Positions 21,766-33,240 of a stretch of DNA of 64,000 bases are shown here, in pieces. Under the pieces are notes generated by a model. That model was not told the DNA's origin. It made no database searches and was given only the letters and a program-made list of their open reading frames with translations. Origin of the DNA: Microcebus murinus (taxonomy: Eukaryota; Chordata; Mammalia; Primates; Cheirogaleidae); contig NC_134119.1 in assembly GCF_040939455.1 (NCBI RefSeq), forward strand, positions 2,616,501-2,680,500, in the 5' to 3' direction. Within the stretch, counting starts at the first letter, position 1; each line of letters starts with the position of its first letter. The translations under genes were made by a program, and so were the position numbers.

Positions 21766-22889
21766 TGGCCAGGGGAAGGACTGATGGGGAAGGAGGGTTT
21801 CCTGTAAGAACAAAGGAACAAGTGCAGGAAGGAGCTCAGGAGACTGCAAAGGTGTCCCTGCTGTCACAACGCCATCAGACCCTGCTGGTATTACGCCTAA
21901 ACAGTGTTGGACAGCAAAAGTCCCATAGAACCAAACGGCTAATGGGACCAATGCAGACCAGGTATTAGGGAGGGTGGAATCAGACTTGCGTGGAGAAGAA
22001 CATGGCCTCGGAACTGAACTTCCACCAAACCGGTTTTTTTTTTTTTTTTTTTTTTTTGAGATTGGCTGGGCCTGCTTAGCTAATGGGTTTGGTCTGGTTT
22101 CCATGTTTGATCACAGCCACCTGCTGCGGACGGAAACAGCCGCCTCGGGTTAACTGGCTCGCACACACGTGCTGTGCCCTCAGGACGGCTGAGTGGAGAC
22201 TCGGGGTCCTTGGCTTAGTCCAGGTCGGTGCAGGATGTCTCCAGACACGTGGCAAAGTAGAAACTGCACAGGACAAAGTGAAACAAAAGGCTGGGAAGAC
22301 TTTGCTTAAGATGATTGCAACAGGGGACGGAGACTGCACAACTCCACAGAAACAGAGGCGGGAGGGTGTACGTGCCTGAGTGAGCCAGTGGGAAAGACGG
22401 GAGGATGAGAGGGGAGGAGGCTGCGTGGGTTGTGACCAGAGAAGCGGCCCCTGAGCTTGCAAACGGTCTTCTCCGTGACTAGGCCCCTGTGCTTGCCCAC
22501 GAGCGCCCGTGGCAGGGGGCTCCTATTCTCCTGCAGGTGCCGGGGGGTCAGAGCGTGAGCTCCTCTGTGCTCCACTTCTCCCAGGGATGGCCCTGGGTCC
22601 TTGAGAAGGACATTCCGTGGCTTGTAAAATGGGCAACAGCCTGGGAGAAGATTTGTGGCTCAAAGGGGTCAGAAAAGGAATTTATAACCACAGGTCTTCT
22701 AAAGTAAATGCCCTGAGAAAAGGGGTGTCTGGGGCTGATAGGAAGAAAGCTGTCCAGAGTTTCAGCAAGCGGGGGCCACGTCAGGCTGCCTGGTCACAGG
22801 TGAATGGGCTGCAGGCTGGTGGCTGGGGGACACCACTGGTTGCTAATCCTCCCCTGGTCTGCTCCAAGGATGAAATTTATCTTCCAGGC
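21766..22889. other. Unique sequence with a poly(T) tract
   Basis: A run of about 24 T lies at 22034-22057 with no recognisable retroelement body attached. The rest is unique and without a recognised gene. Confidence 0.4.
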
Positions 22890-23220
22890 AATCAGTGCCC
22901 CAGTCTTAAATGCCTGAGCCCTAAATTCTCAGCAATAATCTACAGCGTGTGCTGGTTCAGTCCCTGTTATTGGCTGTCTCTTAATAACCTTCAGGTCAGG
23001 GGCGTTATTGATGCTCCCAGCTTAATTCAAATTATAATGGGATAAATTATCTGCCATCTACAATCCTTGTTTATTGAATTTTGTATGATCCATTTAATTT
23101 AGGCCCTCCCATCTCTGAAGGTTGAAGCCTATTGAAAATCCATCTCTTTATCCTCTCATGACCTAATTTATGTTTTCCCCTTTAACTTCTCCACCTACCT
23201 TATTGCTGCCACAGCCTCGC
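22890..23220. other. Repeat-poor AT-leaning block, CNE-like
   Basis: Unique text with motifs such as 'gcttaattcaaattataatggg', 'ccttgtttattgaattttg' (forkhead-like TGTTTAT in context) and 'tccatttaatttaggc'. No repeat recognised. A candidate conserved non-coding element. Confidence 0.35.
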
Positions 23221-24210
23221 AGGCTCCAGAAGGCAGAGGCGGGTCTGAGAAGATTAACATTTTTATTGCCATGTTTGGTTCCCTATCAAAGCCAGGCAGA
23301 TGCAGACAGGAGACTCTAGATCCTTGGTGGCCCCCTCCCCGGGGCTTCTTATTCTGCCCAGCAATGCAGTCTCGTTGACCCAATAAACACTTCCCGAATA
23401 TCTACTCTGTATTTTAAAAAGCGTTTTCAAAATAGCACGTGCTGTAACACAAAGCGTGGGGACCACAGGCACAGACCGGGCGCGGGTGTTTGCCTTTGGG
23501 GAGCAGGTCACTCAGCTGGAGTCAGAAGGCCCCGGGCGGGGTCTGTCGGGCGCAGGCCAGGGGTGCCACGAGCAGAGAGAGCGACCCCGGGAGGTGGGGC
23601 AGGAAGGGGGAGCATGAGGGAGGGGTCCCCTGGAAGGGCTTGACTCAGGCCCACACCCCCAAGCTTGGGTTACATTTGGAAGAAAGGAGCTCAGTGGAGA
23701 TGAGAGAGGTGATGGTGGCGATGGAGTTTCTTGGGAAAGAGTAGAATGGAAGGAAAGGAAAAAAAAAATTCTCGAGGCTTCAGAGGGAAACACCCCCAGC
23801 GGACAGCAAGCAGGCAGCTGGAGGACCGTGGGCCGCCGAGCGCAGGGCAGGGAAGAAATCCCGGACACGGGGAACTGTTGCCATCAGCAGGCATCCAGTC
23901 ACTCACAGCCGGTCGCAAGAGGTTTGCTTGTTGATGACTGCGATCCACAGCCTGCGCCCCACACGGCAACATGGAAATCAGATACAGGCCATTGGGAAGT
24001 GCCTTCCGGCCCAGGGCGTGATGACGATAAAGCGCTTGCAGTTAGGAGAAAGCAGGTGATGCGGGCAGGTGTTGATGGCAGTGGTCGGGGGACGGACATC
24101 AGGCGTCACTTGCCCGTCACCGGTGGGGCTCGCGGCGCCCGGGTCCGAGCTCACGGTCGATGGAGCCAGGCCCAACACGGGGCCACTGCCCGGCTCCGCG
24201 GGCTCACGCC
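23221..24210. other. Unique non-coding sequence, GC-rich
   Basis: No gene recognised. Overlapping frames of 80-135 codons on both strands at 23490-24235 reflect composition. Confidence 0.3.
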
Positions 24211-24214
24211 ACCG

Positions 24215-24430
24215 CATCACAGGCAATTAGAGTGACTGACAGCCCTAATTAAGCTCTTACCTGGGCAGGCCCCTTCCTGCCGCGTCCTGGCGGGAGCAGC
24301 GGCCCTCCCTCCCGTCGCTTTGATTAGGAGCCTTCTCGTCTCGGCGGTTTCAGGTCTCCTCTAAATTTCCTCACCACCTTTAACGAACATTCTCATCCCG
24401 TCTCTACTAATGATTTTAAGACGCGGGTGC
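24215..24430. other. Repeat-poor block with homeodomain motifs, CNE-like
   Basis: 'ggcaattagagtgactgacagccctaattaagctctt' holds two TAATT-type cores in 35 bp. Further right are 'gctttgattaggagcc' and 'actaatgattttaag'. No repeat recognised. Confidence 0.35.
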
Positions 24431-24780
24431 AAAGCATCTTCTAAGAAAAAAAGAAAAAGTCGCTATCTTGCCAGTCAAGTGGGCTCGTCGTGCAGAGAGA
24501 GGCCTTGCCTCAGAGGCGGGGGACACTTGGGACAGCCGCCCTTTCATCCATTTCCTCGTCTCTGACAGTACCGGTGTTTGGCCGCAGAAGCTGCCGAGAC
24601 CAATCCTGCCCCTTCTGCAGTTTTTAAAAGAGAGGCATAATTTTTTGAGCCCTTGACAGCAGACTTTTTGGAAGGGATTAATGGAAGAAAATTGAGGGGG
24701 AAAAAATGACTTAGCATTTTTAAATTTCTGAGGTCTTCCGGCGTCTGTGATGGAACGTGTTTAAACACTAGTGGAAACTC
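24431..24780. other. Unique non-coding sequence
   Basis: Nothing recognised. Confidence 0.3.
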
Positions 24781-25330
24781 AAATCTTATGTGCTCCGCTT
24801 CCGTTGTGTTTCCCTTCCGGCGAGACGCTGAGACCCATGGCCGCCGTCAACCCGCCCCCTCCTGCCGCCCACTGCCTTCCGGTGGCGTCCGTGCCGCTGC
24901 CACTTGGCCTCTCAGGCAGTCTGGCCTCCCTGCCCCAGCCCGGTTGACCTTCCAGCGCCACGGGACGTCCCTCTCTGTCCTTCAAGGCCTGCAGAAAGCT
25001 CTCGGGGACCTAGAGCCCCCGGGGGGCCCCTGCTTCTAGCTTCAAGCAGCTGCAGCAGAGTGACGCCCGGGTGCCTGAGCCCTCCCGAGCCAGCCCTGCG
25101 CTGCTGTGGCTGATCCACGGAACCCGGCCACACCCTGCGCGATGAGACTGCAGGCGCTTCACGGAGGCTCAGCAAGCCGCAGGTCACGCAGCCACCGGCT
25201 CTCGAGGGCGCATCCGCGGGCCGGGACATCCCGCCTCCTGCTGCGGCATCGCTCCCGGCCGTGCCGGGTGGGGTGAGCCGGCTCCGCTCCTGCTCAGCTG
25301 AGCTGTCGCGTAACGATGGCTCCACCTGAG
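24781..25330. other. CpG-rich GC block
   Basis: Numerous CpG, including 'gagggcgcatccgcgggccggg'. CpG-island-like composition without other promoter signals. The 137-codon minus frame is unsupported. Confidence 0.4.
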
Positions 25331-26170
25331 CGTGATCCGAGCCACTCTTTGGGGCCAGAAAAATCCAGAAGGCCAGGGAAGCAGTCTGTGTTTCCTCCTT
25401 GCTTCAGTGAGGGCTTTACAGACGCCGAAAGGGCGGATTTGTAGCTGCAGAAAGAATCCGTTAACGTGTGAGTCGTGTGGAAATCAGCCAGCCGCGTACA
25501 CCGCTGTCTCCCCAGCTGCCTGGGCTCCAAATGGACAAGAAAAAAATGACAATATTTGAGCTATATTCTGCAAACTTGACCTGTCTAGTTTGTTTTCTGG
25601 AACGTGGCCCCCATCGCGAATGCACTGGAATCACGCGTGGGAGATGAAGGGCGGAGGGGCGGCGGCGCTGTGGATCCCCGTGACGATGGCACCTGGTCCC
25701 CGAGCCACCTCTGCAGGACGCCTTTCCGCCGCGCTCCTGCTGTGGACACCCTCGAGGTCCACAGCGGCTTTTGCCGACGGGTCCAAGCCAGAGCGTGCTC
25801 TCCGCCTGTCCGCCTCCCGAAGAGTTTTGTTGGGTTTAATGGATACGTTGGGGAAGGGCTTGGTATCTGCACCTTCTTTTCTATAGAGGAGAAAATTAAG
25901 GATGCTCAAGGGTGTTTATGCCCCAGCTGGGCGTTACCTGGGGCACTGTGCAGCCACGGGGGAGGCTGAACCCCGACTTCCCCCTCTGAGCCTGTGGCGG
26001 GAAGACGCTCCACCGTGCAGGCGCGGAGGAGGCAAAGCCACGTTCGCAGGCACGGGGAAGGGCCCCGATGGCGGGTTTTCCGAAGTTTTCAGAAGGGAAC
26101 AAGTCAGAGATCCAGCCAGGACACCCGTGCTTTAGTGGAAAAGCTCACCACCATCCTGCAAACTGCATCT
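25331..26170. other. Unique non-coding sequence
   Basis: No gene or repeat recognised. Open frames on both strands at 25585-25969 are composition-driven. Confidence 0.3.
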
Positions 26171-26174
26171 GCAA

Positions 26175-26375
26175 AACACAGAACTCACTGCACGTTTGTT
26201 GAGCACTCACTATGTGCCAGGTACTCTGCCAAGGGCTGTTATCGTCACAACAACCTCAGGAGGAAAATTCTAGCCCCACGAGTTCAGTAACCTACCTGCA
26301 GCTGTTGGCTGCTAAGCGGCAAAGCAATATTTTGAACCAAGGTCTTGCGGACTCCAGGCCTGTGTTTGCAAAAAC
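26175..26375 (-). repeat. MIR SINE
   Basis: 'tttgttgagcactcactatgtgccaggtactctgccaagggctgttatcgtcacaacaacctcaggagg' continues into 'gttggctgctaagcggcaaagcaatattttgaaccaagg' and a final 'actccaggcctgtgtt', the complementary MIR from its 3' end inwards. Confidence 0.8.
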
Positions 26376-26925
26376 GGTGCTGCCTGGCCTCGCCTTCTGC
26401 AGCCTGGCTTTGGCGCCTCGTGCCAGGAGGCTGTTAAGTTGCTCGTCGGTAAACTTCCTGCAATTAGGACGTGCTCGTCCGAGCGGCGCTGCGAGCTGTG
26501 CCCAAGTCCTGCGCAGGCTGCGCCTGGAATGAGAATAACAACAGGCTTTGCCTTCCCTGCTTTTGAAAATGAAAATTGCTTTTTTTTTTTTTTTACGTGC
26601 GTTCGTTTTAAACACACTCATTTCCAAATACATATTCTAAAAAGACATGAAATACATGCATTCTGTAAAATCCCGCCCTCAATTGGCAAGAGCTTTTAGC
26701 ATTTCGGTAAAGGGGACTCGGTTGCATTTCCCACCGTCCCCAATGACTGCTGCGCACAAGCACGTGTGCGTCTTCACACACGCATGCGCCCGCTCAGCGC
26801 GAGTGGCGGGGGCGGCGAGACGAGCACGCAGGTTGGAGGCGCCGTCCGGGTTGACGGTCGCAGTGCTGCACAGCACTGTGGGTGGCACGGAGCTTCACGT
26901 AAACATCTGCACCGTGACTCGTGTC
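26376..26925. other. Unique sequence with poly(T)
   Basis: A T run at about 26580-26594. CpG-rich patch at 26780-26860. No gene recognised. Confidence 0.3.
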
Positions 26926-26929
26926 TCTC

Positions 26930-27115
26930 GCCTCTCATTCCTAAACATCTAAGTTGTTTCTAGTTCTTTCCTATTGCAAGGAGTTTTGATGATGGACTTT
27001 CAACCTGTATCTTTAGCATTTGTCCACTTATCTTAAGATAAGTTCCCTGGTGCTGACATTTCTGGACCAAAGACATACTTTGGGAAGAGCTGGCATAAGT
27101 GTCACTTGGTTTTTG
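26930..27115 (-). repeat. Probable L1 fragment
   Basis: 'aacatctaagttgtttctagttctttcctattgcaagg', then 'atttgtccacttatcttaagataagttccctgg' and 'ctggaccaaagacatactttgggaag' parallel the complementary L1 3' region ('gttgtttccaattttttgctatt', 'ggataaattcctagaagtgg'). Diverged. Confidence 0.5.
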
Positions 27116-27364
27116 CAAGAAGAAAAGCTGGATACACGGCAAGCGCATACTTGTCTTGAACCCACTGGAGAACTGAGGTCGAAAAGCAAGTAGCCCGACA
27201 TCTGGGAGACACAGGGGCCTGCAGGGAGCACCCGGACCTGAGCAGGTGCTTACCTGGGCAGATGCCATGTTCGTAAGTTGGTGGAAGAGTTTCCCTGGCT
27301 TTTTCTCTAGAGCCCCCCCAGGTGGCCACAGAGCAGGGAGAGAACCCAGAGTCCAGAGGACAAA

Positions 27365-27625
27365 CAGTCGAGTGGGATCCTGAACCTCATCCTGAAACAG
27401 GAAATGACATTATTGGAAAAACTGGTGAAATCTGACAAGACCTGGAGTTTAGTGAATAGTAATATGCAACGTCAATTTCTTAGTTTTCGCCAATGTCCCA
27501 TGGTCGTGTACGATGTTAACACTGAGGGTGTAGGCATGCAGGAACCCTCTGTGCTGTTTTGCAATCTTTAGGTAAATCTAAAATTATTCTAAAATAAGAA
27601 GTTTGGTTTAAAAAATAAGAGGTCT
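27365..27625 (+). repeat. L1 (old L1M-type) 3' end fragment
   Basis: 'gatcctgaacctcatcctgaaacaggaaatgacattattggaaaaactggtgaaatctgac', 'tttcttagttttcgccaatgt', 'gatgttaacactgaggg' and a final 'aatctaaaattattctaaaataagaagttt' with A-rich tail. Same family and orientation as 1266-1530. Confidence 0.7.
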
Positions 27626-28045
27626 TTTTTGGGGATAAAAAACCTTATTACAAACTCATCAATTTGCAAAAGAAAGAAAAAAAAAACCACCTGGAGATAC
27701 TTTGGTACCTTTGTTTGCCACATGTGCTCATTGAACTTTATTATCAACTTCAAAGTTCTTGATAGGAAAGTTCTCGTAGGAAAACCTACAGGTTTCCCAT
27801 CTTTCAGTTCCCTTTGTCACTCACCCTGTCAGTCGTTGTTTAGAGTCCCAGACTCAAGGCTGGGTCCTGGGCTCTGGCTCTCCAACTCCTTCCCTCATCT
27901 GCCAGGGACTTCACCTGTCTCGGGGCCTCATTCCTTGTATTTGAAGGAGTCCAAGGGGGAGGTGGCACTTTGTTCCAGCAGCTGTCCCGTCCTGCTTCAC
28001 AGGACAGGCTGGTGGCTACGATCGCAGATGTTGTACCTCCAATTT
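27626..28045. other. Unique non-coding sequence
   Basis: A-rich stretch at 27665-27690. A possible degenerate MIR piece at 27885-27950. Nothing else recognised. Confidence 0.3.
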
Positions 28046-28049
28046 GAGT

Positions 28050-28205
28050 TGTGACGATGGCTCTGGCCCTCACTGCCTGGTCACTTGGCAAGGGAACCTC
28101 TCCGTGCCCTCCTCTCCTCATTTCTAAAATGTAACATGAATAATAACAGAGCTATTGTGAGGACTGAGTGAATGAATACAAGAAACACTTGGAAACAATG
28201 CCTGG
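28050..28205 (+). repeat. MIR SINE fragment
   Basis: 'cctggtcacttggcaagggaacctctccgtgcc', 'ctcctcatttctaaaatgtaacatgaataataacagagctattgtgaggactgagtgaatgaatac' and 'aatgcctgg' match the plus-orientation MIR. Confidence 0.75.
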
Positions 28206-28550
28206 TTTCAACAGAAATTAATTTTGTCGTTCTATTAGGGTTGCTACGATGACAAATGAAATCCCAGTGGCCACCAGTGACAGGCTTAGCCTGGCCCACG
28301 TCACCCCTGGGCATCTGCAGCTCTGTTCCGTGTGTCTTCCCTCCCTGGCCAGGGGTGGGAGGGAAAGTGCAGTGAGACCCGAGCCCGGCGTAGGATGGGG
28401 GCATCCTATGGGGCTCCATGCCCCAGTCAGGAGGACAGAATCCACCAGCCCCACTTGTAGGGGACAGACATATATTTTCCTAGTTTAAGAATTAAAGTTA
28501 GTGAGTAATGTACGTGTTCTGCCTTTGAAAGTAATCTCTTCGGACAGGCT
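28206..28550. other. Unique non-coding sequence
   Basis: Nothing recognised. Confidence 0.3.
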
Positions 28551-28553
28551 CCC

Positions 28554-29131
28554 TGTGATAAACAAAGGTGTTGCCTAGAGGCATAACAAAGGACCTGAGC
28601 CGCAACTAGCAAGAGCGGCCCCACCCCATGGCATTGAGGGTCTGGAGGCCACACGGTAAACATATTGTTCCTGTGATTGCTGCGTACACCCCATAAGATG
28701 GCTGGTTAGTCAATGACGGGTAAGACTCCTCAAGGTAGGGGCGACCTAAGCCAGCCACAGCCACCGGGGTTCAGCCGAAAATCTTAGGGGATCACCCTAA
28801 GAGAAGCTGGGGATGAGAAATGCCCCCTGTGGCTCACCTTGCCCATCCTTGCTAATCTCAGTCCTTTATCTATGCCTAGTGCCTAGAGCAACCACCTTGA
28901 GATTCTGAGTCAGGAGACGTCTGCTTCCCTAAGGCTATTCCGGAATTTACAGCTATCGCTGCCATGCCTGGGTGGTTACATACAAGGAACTAACTTTAAT
29001 CTTTTAGAGTATAAAAATAAAACGGACCTGGTGTATTATTACTGGAGTCAACCGTTTGTACGTGTGTCTGTGTTTTTCTTTGTGTTCTGCGTGTTTGTGT
29101 TTTATGTTCTGTGTTCATCCTCCGTCCTACA
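28554..29131 (+). mobile_element. Solo LTR-like element (endogenous retrovirus)
   Basis: A block of about 580 bp that could run from a TGTG start to a CTACA end. It contains a TATA-like box fused to a polyadenylation signal ('tataaaaataaaacgg' near 29010), followed by a T/GT-rich stretch at 29055-29115 that would serve as the downstream polyadenylation element. This U3-R-U5-like order fits a retroviral LTR in plus orientation. No convincing target duplication, primer-binding site or internal retroviral sequence was seen, so it would be a solo LTR. The family is not identified. Confidence 0.45.
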
Positions 29132-30400
29132 AACGGGCCACGACACCCACTCACACCTCATCACACAAAGCAAGCCCGGTGGACAGGCCTGGTGCCAACG
29201 GGGGCAGGAAAGGGTAGTCCTCTTACAGGGAGAAAAGTGAATAATTGGAAGCTATAAATCAATTGGCCACAACTCTCACGATTAAATATTATCATTCGTG
29301 TGCTTATAAGTGCAAATCCCCACAGCCAGTTCCTTGCAATAAAAGAATATGGTAATTCTTTTTTTTACTTCCCTTTGAAAGGGGACTCCCCTTCCCTTCA
29401 GTCTTATTAGCAGGGTTTGCAGTTTGCACAAAATAATTTTCCTCCTGTGCATGAACGTCTCTATTCCATCACTAGAGAAGAGACACAACAGTCCATCAAG
29501 GAAGCTTCTCAGAACAGACTTTTGAAGGAACAGGCATCACCAAGACAAAACGTTAGAAAAGATCGTTGTAAAATGGTTTCGCGACAAGGTGTGACTGCAT
29601 TTGACTCAGAGAGAAGGAGGTTGGCGTGGAGCCCGGTGTGCCCTTGTCCTCAGCAACTGTCCTCCTGGGACCTCCTCGTCTTGTCCAGTCAAAGACAAAC
29701 CGACCCGCATAGTTCTGAAGCACCGTGGGGTTCCCAGTCGCTTTTCACACAGGGAGAACATCGAGTCCTCCCAAATCCCAACTCTTGCCACACCCCACGG
29801 CCAGAGACCTGCTACGCCGCACTCGGGCCTTACGGGGAGGAGACAGAGGGAGGTGGAGGGAGTTCGTGGGTATTTAAAATTGAACATTCCAGATCCAAGA
29901 CCAAATGCCACTAAGGTGACTTCAGAAGAAATAATTTAGGTGTAAGTTTAAGGGAACAGATAATCAAGAGTTAGCTCTCTGATGTATAAATTATGCCCTC
30001 AGAAGGTTTTATGTCTTAATTCGCCGACAATAAGCATAATGATCACCTAGGATTCTCAAGTTAGCCATTAGGAGCATTTGAAGTGCCGGTTTTTCTGCAA
30101 GCAGGATAAGGAAGAGCTGTTTGGGGGTTACAGGACTCCATGAGGCATCGATGTTCATTCTTAGTGGCTACCAAGCTGACATCCGCTGAGTAGCCCAGAT
30201 TTATGGGAGATTCATTAAGGAGCCAGGCGGTGACGCTGGCACCTGGCACCGCACCTATCTGACAGTTAATGGCGTCTCACCAGGAGAGAGCCAAAGGTGC
30301 AAGATGAACTTACCAGAGACTGCATGTTTGGGGTAGACTTTCATACCCATTTCTCATCTAAAACCTAGAGAGATGTCTTTCACAGTTTACAAGGTAGACA
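29132..30400. other. Unique non-coding sequence
   Basis: No gene recognised. A 165-codon plus frame (29417-29914) has no domain or coding bias that I can see. The segment 29940-30060 ('gatgtataaattatgccctc', 'gtcttaattcgccgacaataagc') is repeat-poor and may be a small CNE. Confidence 0.3.
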
Positions 30401-31860
30401 CAATTTATTGGAGATATGCCTCTAATAAATATAAAATGCATACATACCTGTAGACAAAAGGTGTACACACACCGGTATACACGCGCACAGTTCACCGTGT
30501 ATGCGTGTATCTCCCGGAAGTTCCTCTCCTCTCTTCCGCGGCCGCCGGCTCCCTGAGCAGGAGCAGGCGGAGAGCCGCAGCCCTTCCTACACGCTTCCCA
30601 CCTGGCGATGCCGCTGAGCGAGCTCGTCCAGATGCAAGGGCACAAGCCCCAGAGTGACGTCAGGGAGCGTAACCTCGTAACCTAACTGTGTGCGGATCCG
30701 CCGCCTTCCAAGCACTCGGCCACGCACTTCCGAAAACATTAACTTTCAGATCACTTCAGTCCCTTGAAGTGGCATCATCATTTGCCATTCATCAGTAGCA
30801 GAAATCAAACCCAGACAGGTAAATTTGAGGTTATATATGATTCTCCCATAACGTGTGTGCCATGGAAAACTATATAATAGCCACATGCACATCTATATAC
30901 GCATATAAATGTATGATCTTTGCACGGGTGATGAAGTCTGAGAAAACTCCCATAGAACCCAGCAATTCCCAGGGATTCTCACTGGCTGGTGCTGGTATGA
31001 CTTCTTGTACCTGCTACAAAATAGTGCTGCTCAGTGTCTAAGTCAATGCACGGTTACTACCCGGCCCTTCCTGATAAAGTTCTTATGAATGGCGAGCTGT
31101 TTGCATTTCGTTGTTAAAGAAAGATTCCTAGAGGGTCTGTCCCTTCTGAATGTACTCGCTGGCCAGGTCCTGATGGGTCGGACTCGACTCTTTCTTCCTT
31201 GTGCACATCCACCGCTGCAGGTAGCTGGAGGAAAACACAACCAGGCGACCCAGATGTGACTGGAACCCATGAGTTCACCTCCAGGGAGCCCTGGTGCACC
31301 TGGCAGGTTTCCGTAGCACCATAGCTTGGGTCACAAGGGGCAGTCCCCTGGCCACAGCACTTGCTGCAGAGAAGCCTTCAGTGCACCCCGGCAACGACAG
31401 CGTGCCCGTGATGCTGAGGGGCGCTCACGCTCGGCCTCGCCGCAAACGCTCTGGCACTTGCTCCCCGGCCCTCCCAGGTGGCCGTGCCACGGCTGCCCTC
31501 CTGTCCTCAAAGTAGACGCACCTTGCTCCATCCTCCCGCACAGAAGAAGGCCGCACTACCTTTCTCCTGAGAATGCAGCTGCAGGCAGAAGGGGACTTCC
31601 GTGTCCTGCCCTCCCTGGCGCTGCTCTGGGTCCCCTGCTCATGCTCTCGCCAATGGCCATCCCTCCACCCTGAGCCTGGGCTTCTCGCCTTCGGAAGGCC
31701 CCAGGACAACCCGGCTCTAGCAACTCATCACTGTCCTCATCCTTCAGATCCTTATAACGGCGCATCTACTGGTAGCATAACTCCTGTCTAAGCCTAAAGA
31801 AACAGACACAATCGTTACAGCCCCTTCCTCCCCGCTTTTCTTTGTTCCCCTTTCTACTCC
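30401..31860. other. Unique non-coding sequence
   Basis: No gene or confident repeat recognised. GC-rich with short frames at 31290-31790. Confidence 0.3.
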
Positions 31861-33060
31861 CTTTCACGCTCCCTTCCAGCGCGGCCAGAACGTTCTTTTC
31901 AAAACAAAGTCAGTTCTTGTTCGTCTCTGCCCAAACCCTCAGCGGATTCTGGTCTCCCCAAGTCTGGGACCCAGATCACCACTTTCTTTGGGGGACCTTT
32001 CCTTCGTCACGTCTATTGGCATCTCGTGCCACTGTTAATCAGAGATCATCGAAACAGACGGTGGAATTGTTCCCAGCTAGCAAAAATTTTACCTGTTTTT
32101 TACAAGTCAAGAAAACATTTTTAGGTATCTCTAGATCAGCATTTTCTAAACTTTTGTGACCACGAAACATTTTAAAATGATAATATATTGATGGAACACC
32201 AAGAAGAGTTCATGAAATATAAATGCAGGCCTAGATTAAAGTAGACAGCACCAAAACATTTCTCAAAGGTGAATTAATTACTTAAATGATAAAATGTGCT
32301 GCCCAGGCACTCTGCTTTATTACAGAACAAAACACAAATTAGATGAATCTGCTTATCCTGAAGTTAATGAGAATAAAACGTATCAGTGGAGAGTCAGGTT
32401 TCTTTTACATTTTGCAGTTTGTTCCCCAAAATACGTCATTGAACAGTGCATTTGGGGTCTGTTCTGAAGCACACAGCTGCCTAACACGAAGAACGACGTT
32501 GCTGAGTTTCGTTCCCAGGTGAGGTACAGGCCAAATCTATTTCCCCGTTTTGTTTTAATTAGAGAGGGATGGGGACATTCTGCTTCTCCATGCCTGCTCC
32601 ACAAACAGGCAAAAACATCACAATATTCGGGAGCCGTCGATTTATTTACGTTGCTCCAAAATACCCTTCGCCTTGGCTGTTGTTTATTCATTGATCTGCT
32701 CTTGATATTTTAGAAACCAAACCTGCACCTTTCTCCTCACTGGGAAGTCTTCACCACAGAAGTTCCGGGCACATTTGGAGGACCCCAAGAATCTTCGTTG
32801 CTGCGATTGCCGTTGTTTTGATGAAACTGCCTCCCTCCAGCCCCAGGCCTGTGGGGAACCAATTTGCGCAGCATAAATATTTAAGGCACCATAAATGTTG
32901 AATAATGCCACGAATATATGTTGAAATATTCAGACAAAACACACAGCACGGAGCGGTGGGCCATCGGGAGGCAGCATGCCCTGGCGGGGCAGTCGGCAAA
33001 TGCTGTCTGGACTCCGGCAGGTTCGTGCCCACCCGCCGGCTGGGGAGACAGCGGGGTGGT
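31861..33060. other. Repeat-poor AT-leaning sequence
   Basis: A possible degraded DNA-transposon fragment at about 32135-32230 ('cagcattttctaaacttttgtgaccacg'). 32230-32720 is unique, with homeodomain-like cores ('gtgaattaattacttaaatg', 'tttgttttaattagag'), and could hold a CNE. No gene. Confidence 0.3.
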
Positions 33061-33064
33061 CGTG

Positions 33065-33240
33065 GGCCGGAGTGCCGGGGTCCAGTCCTGGTTCTGCCAC
33101 TCGCTGTCTCTGGGCCGGGGCAGATGCTTTACCATCCCCGTAAATAAATAACAGCGACAGTGTCAGTCCGGAGGGTTAAGTACATGAAGCGTTAGGATAG
33201 TACCTGAGCACAGAGAGCCTTCTGCCAGCATTAGATTATT
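33065..33240 (+). repeat. MIR SINE fragment
   Basis: 'ccagtcctggttctgccactcgctgtctctgggcc', then 'ccccgtaaataaataacagc', 'ggagggttaagtacatgaagcg', 'agtacctgagcacagag' give the plus-orientation MIR. Confidence 0.7.

Noticed and set aside
22034..22057. Poly(T) as the tail of a minus-strand retrocopy
   Set aside because: No SINE, L1 or spliced-gene sequence could be recognised on the side where the body should be, and no target duplication.
29417..29914. 165-codon frame after the LTR-like element as a retroviral gene
   Set aside because: No retroviral motif, no primer-binding site after the LTR, and a competing minus frame; I treat it as chance.
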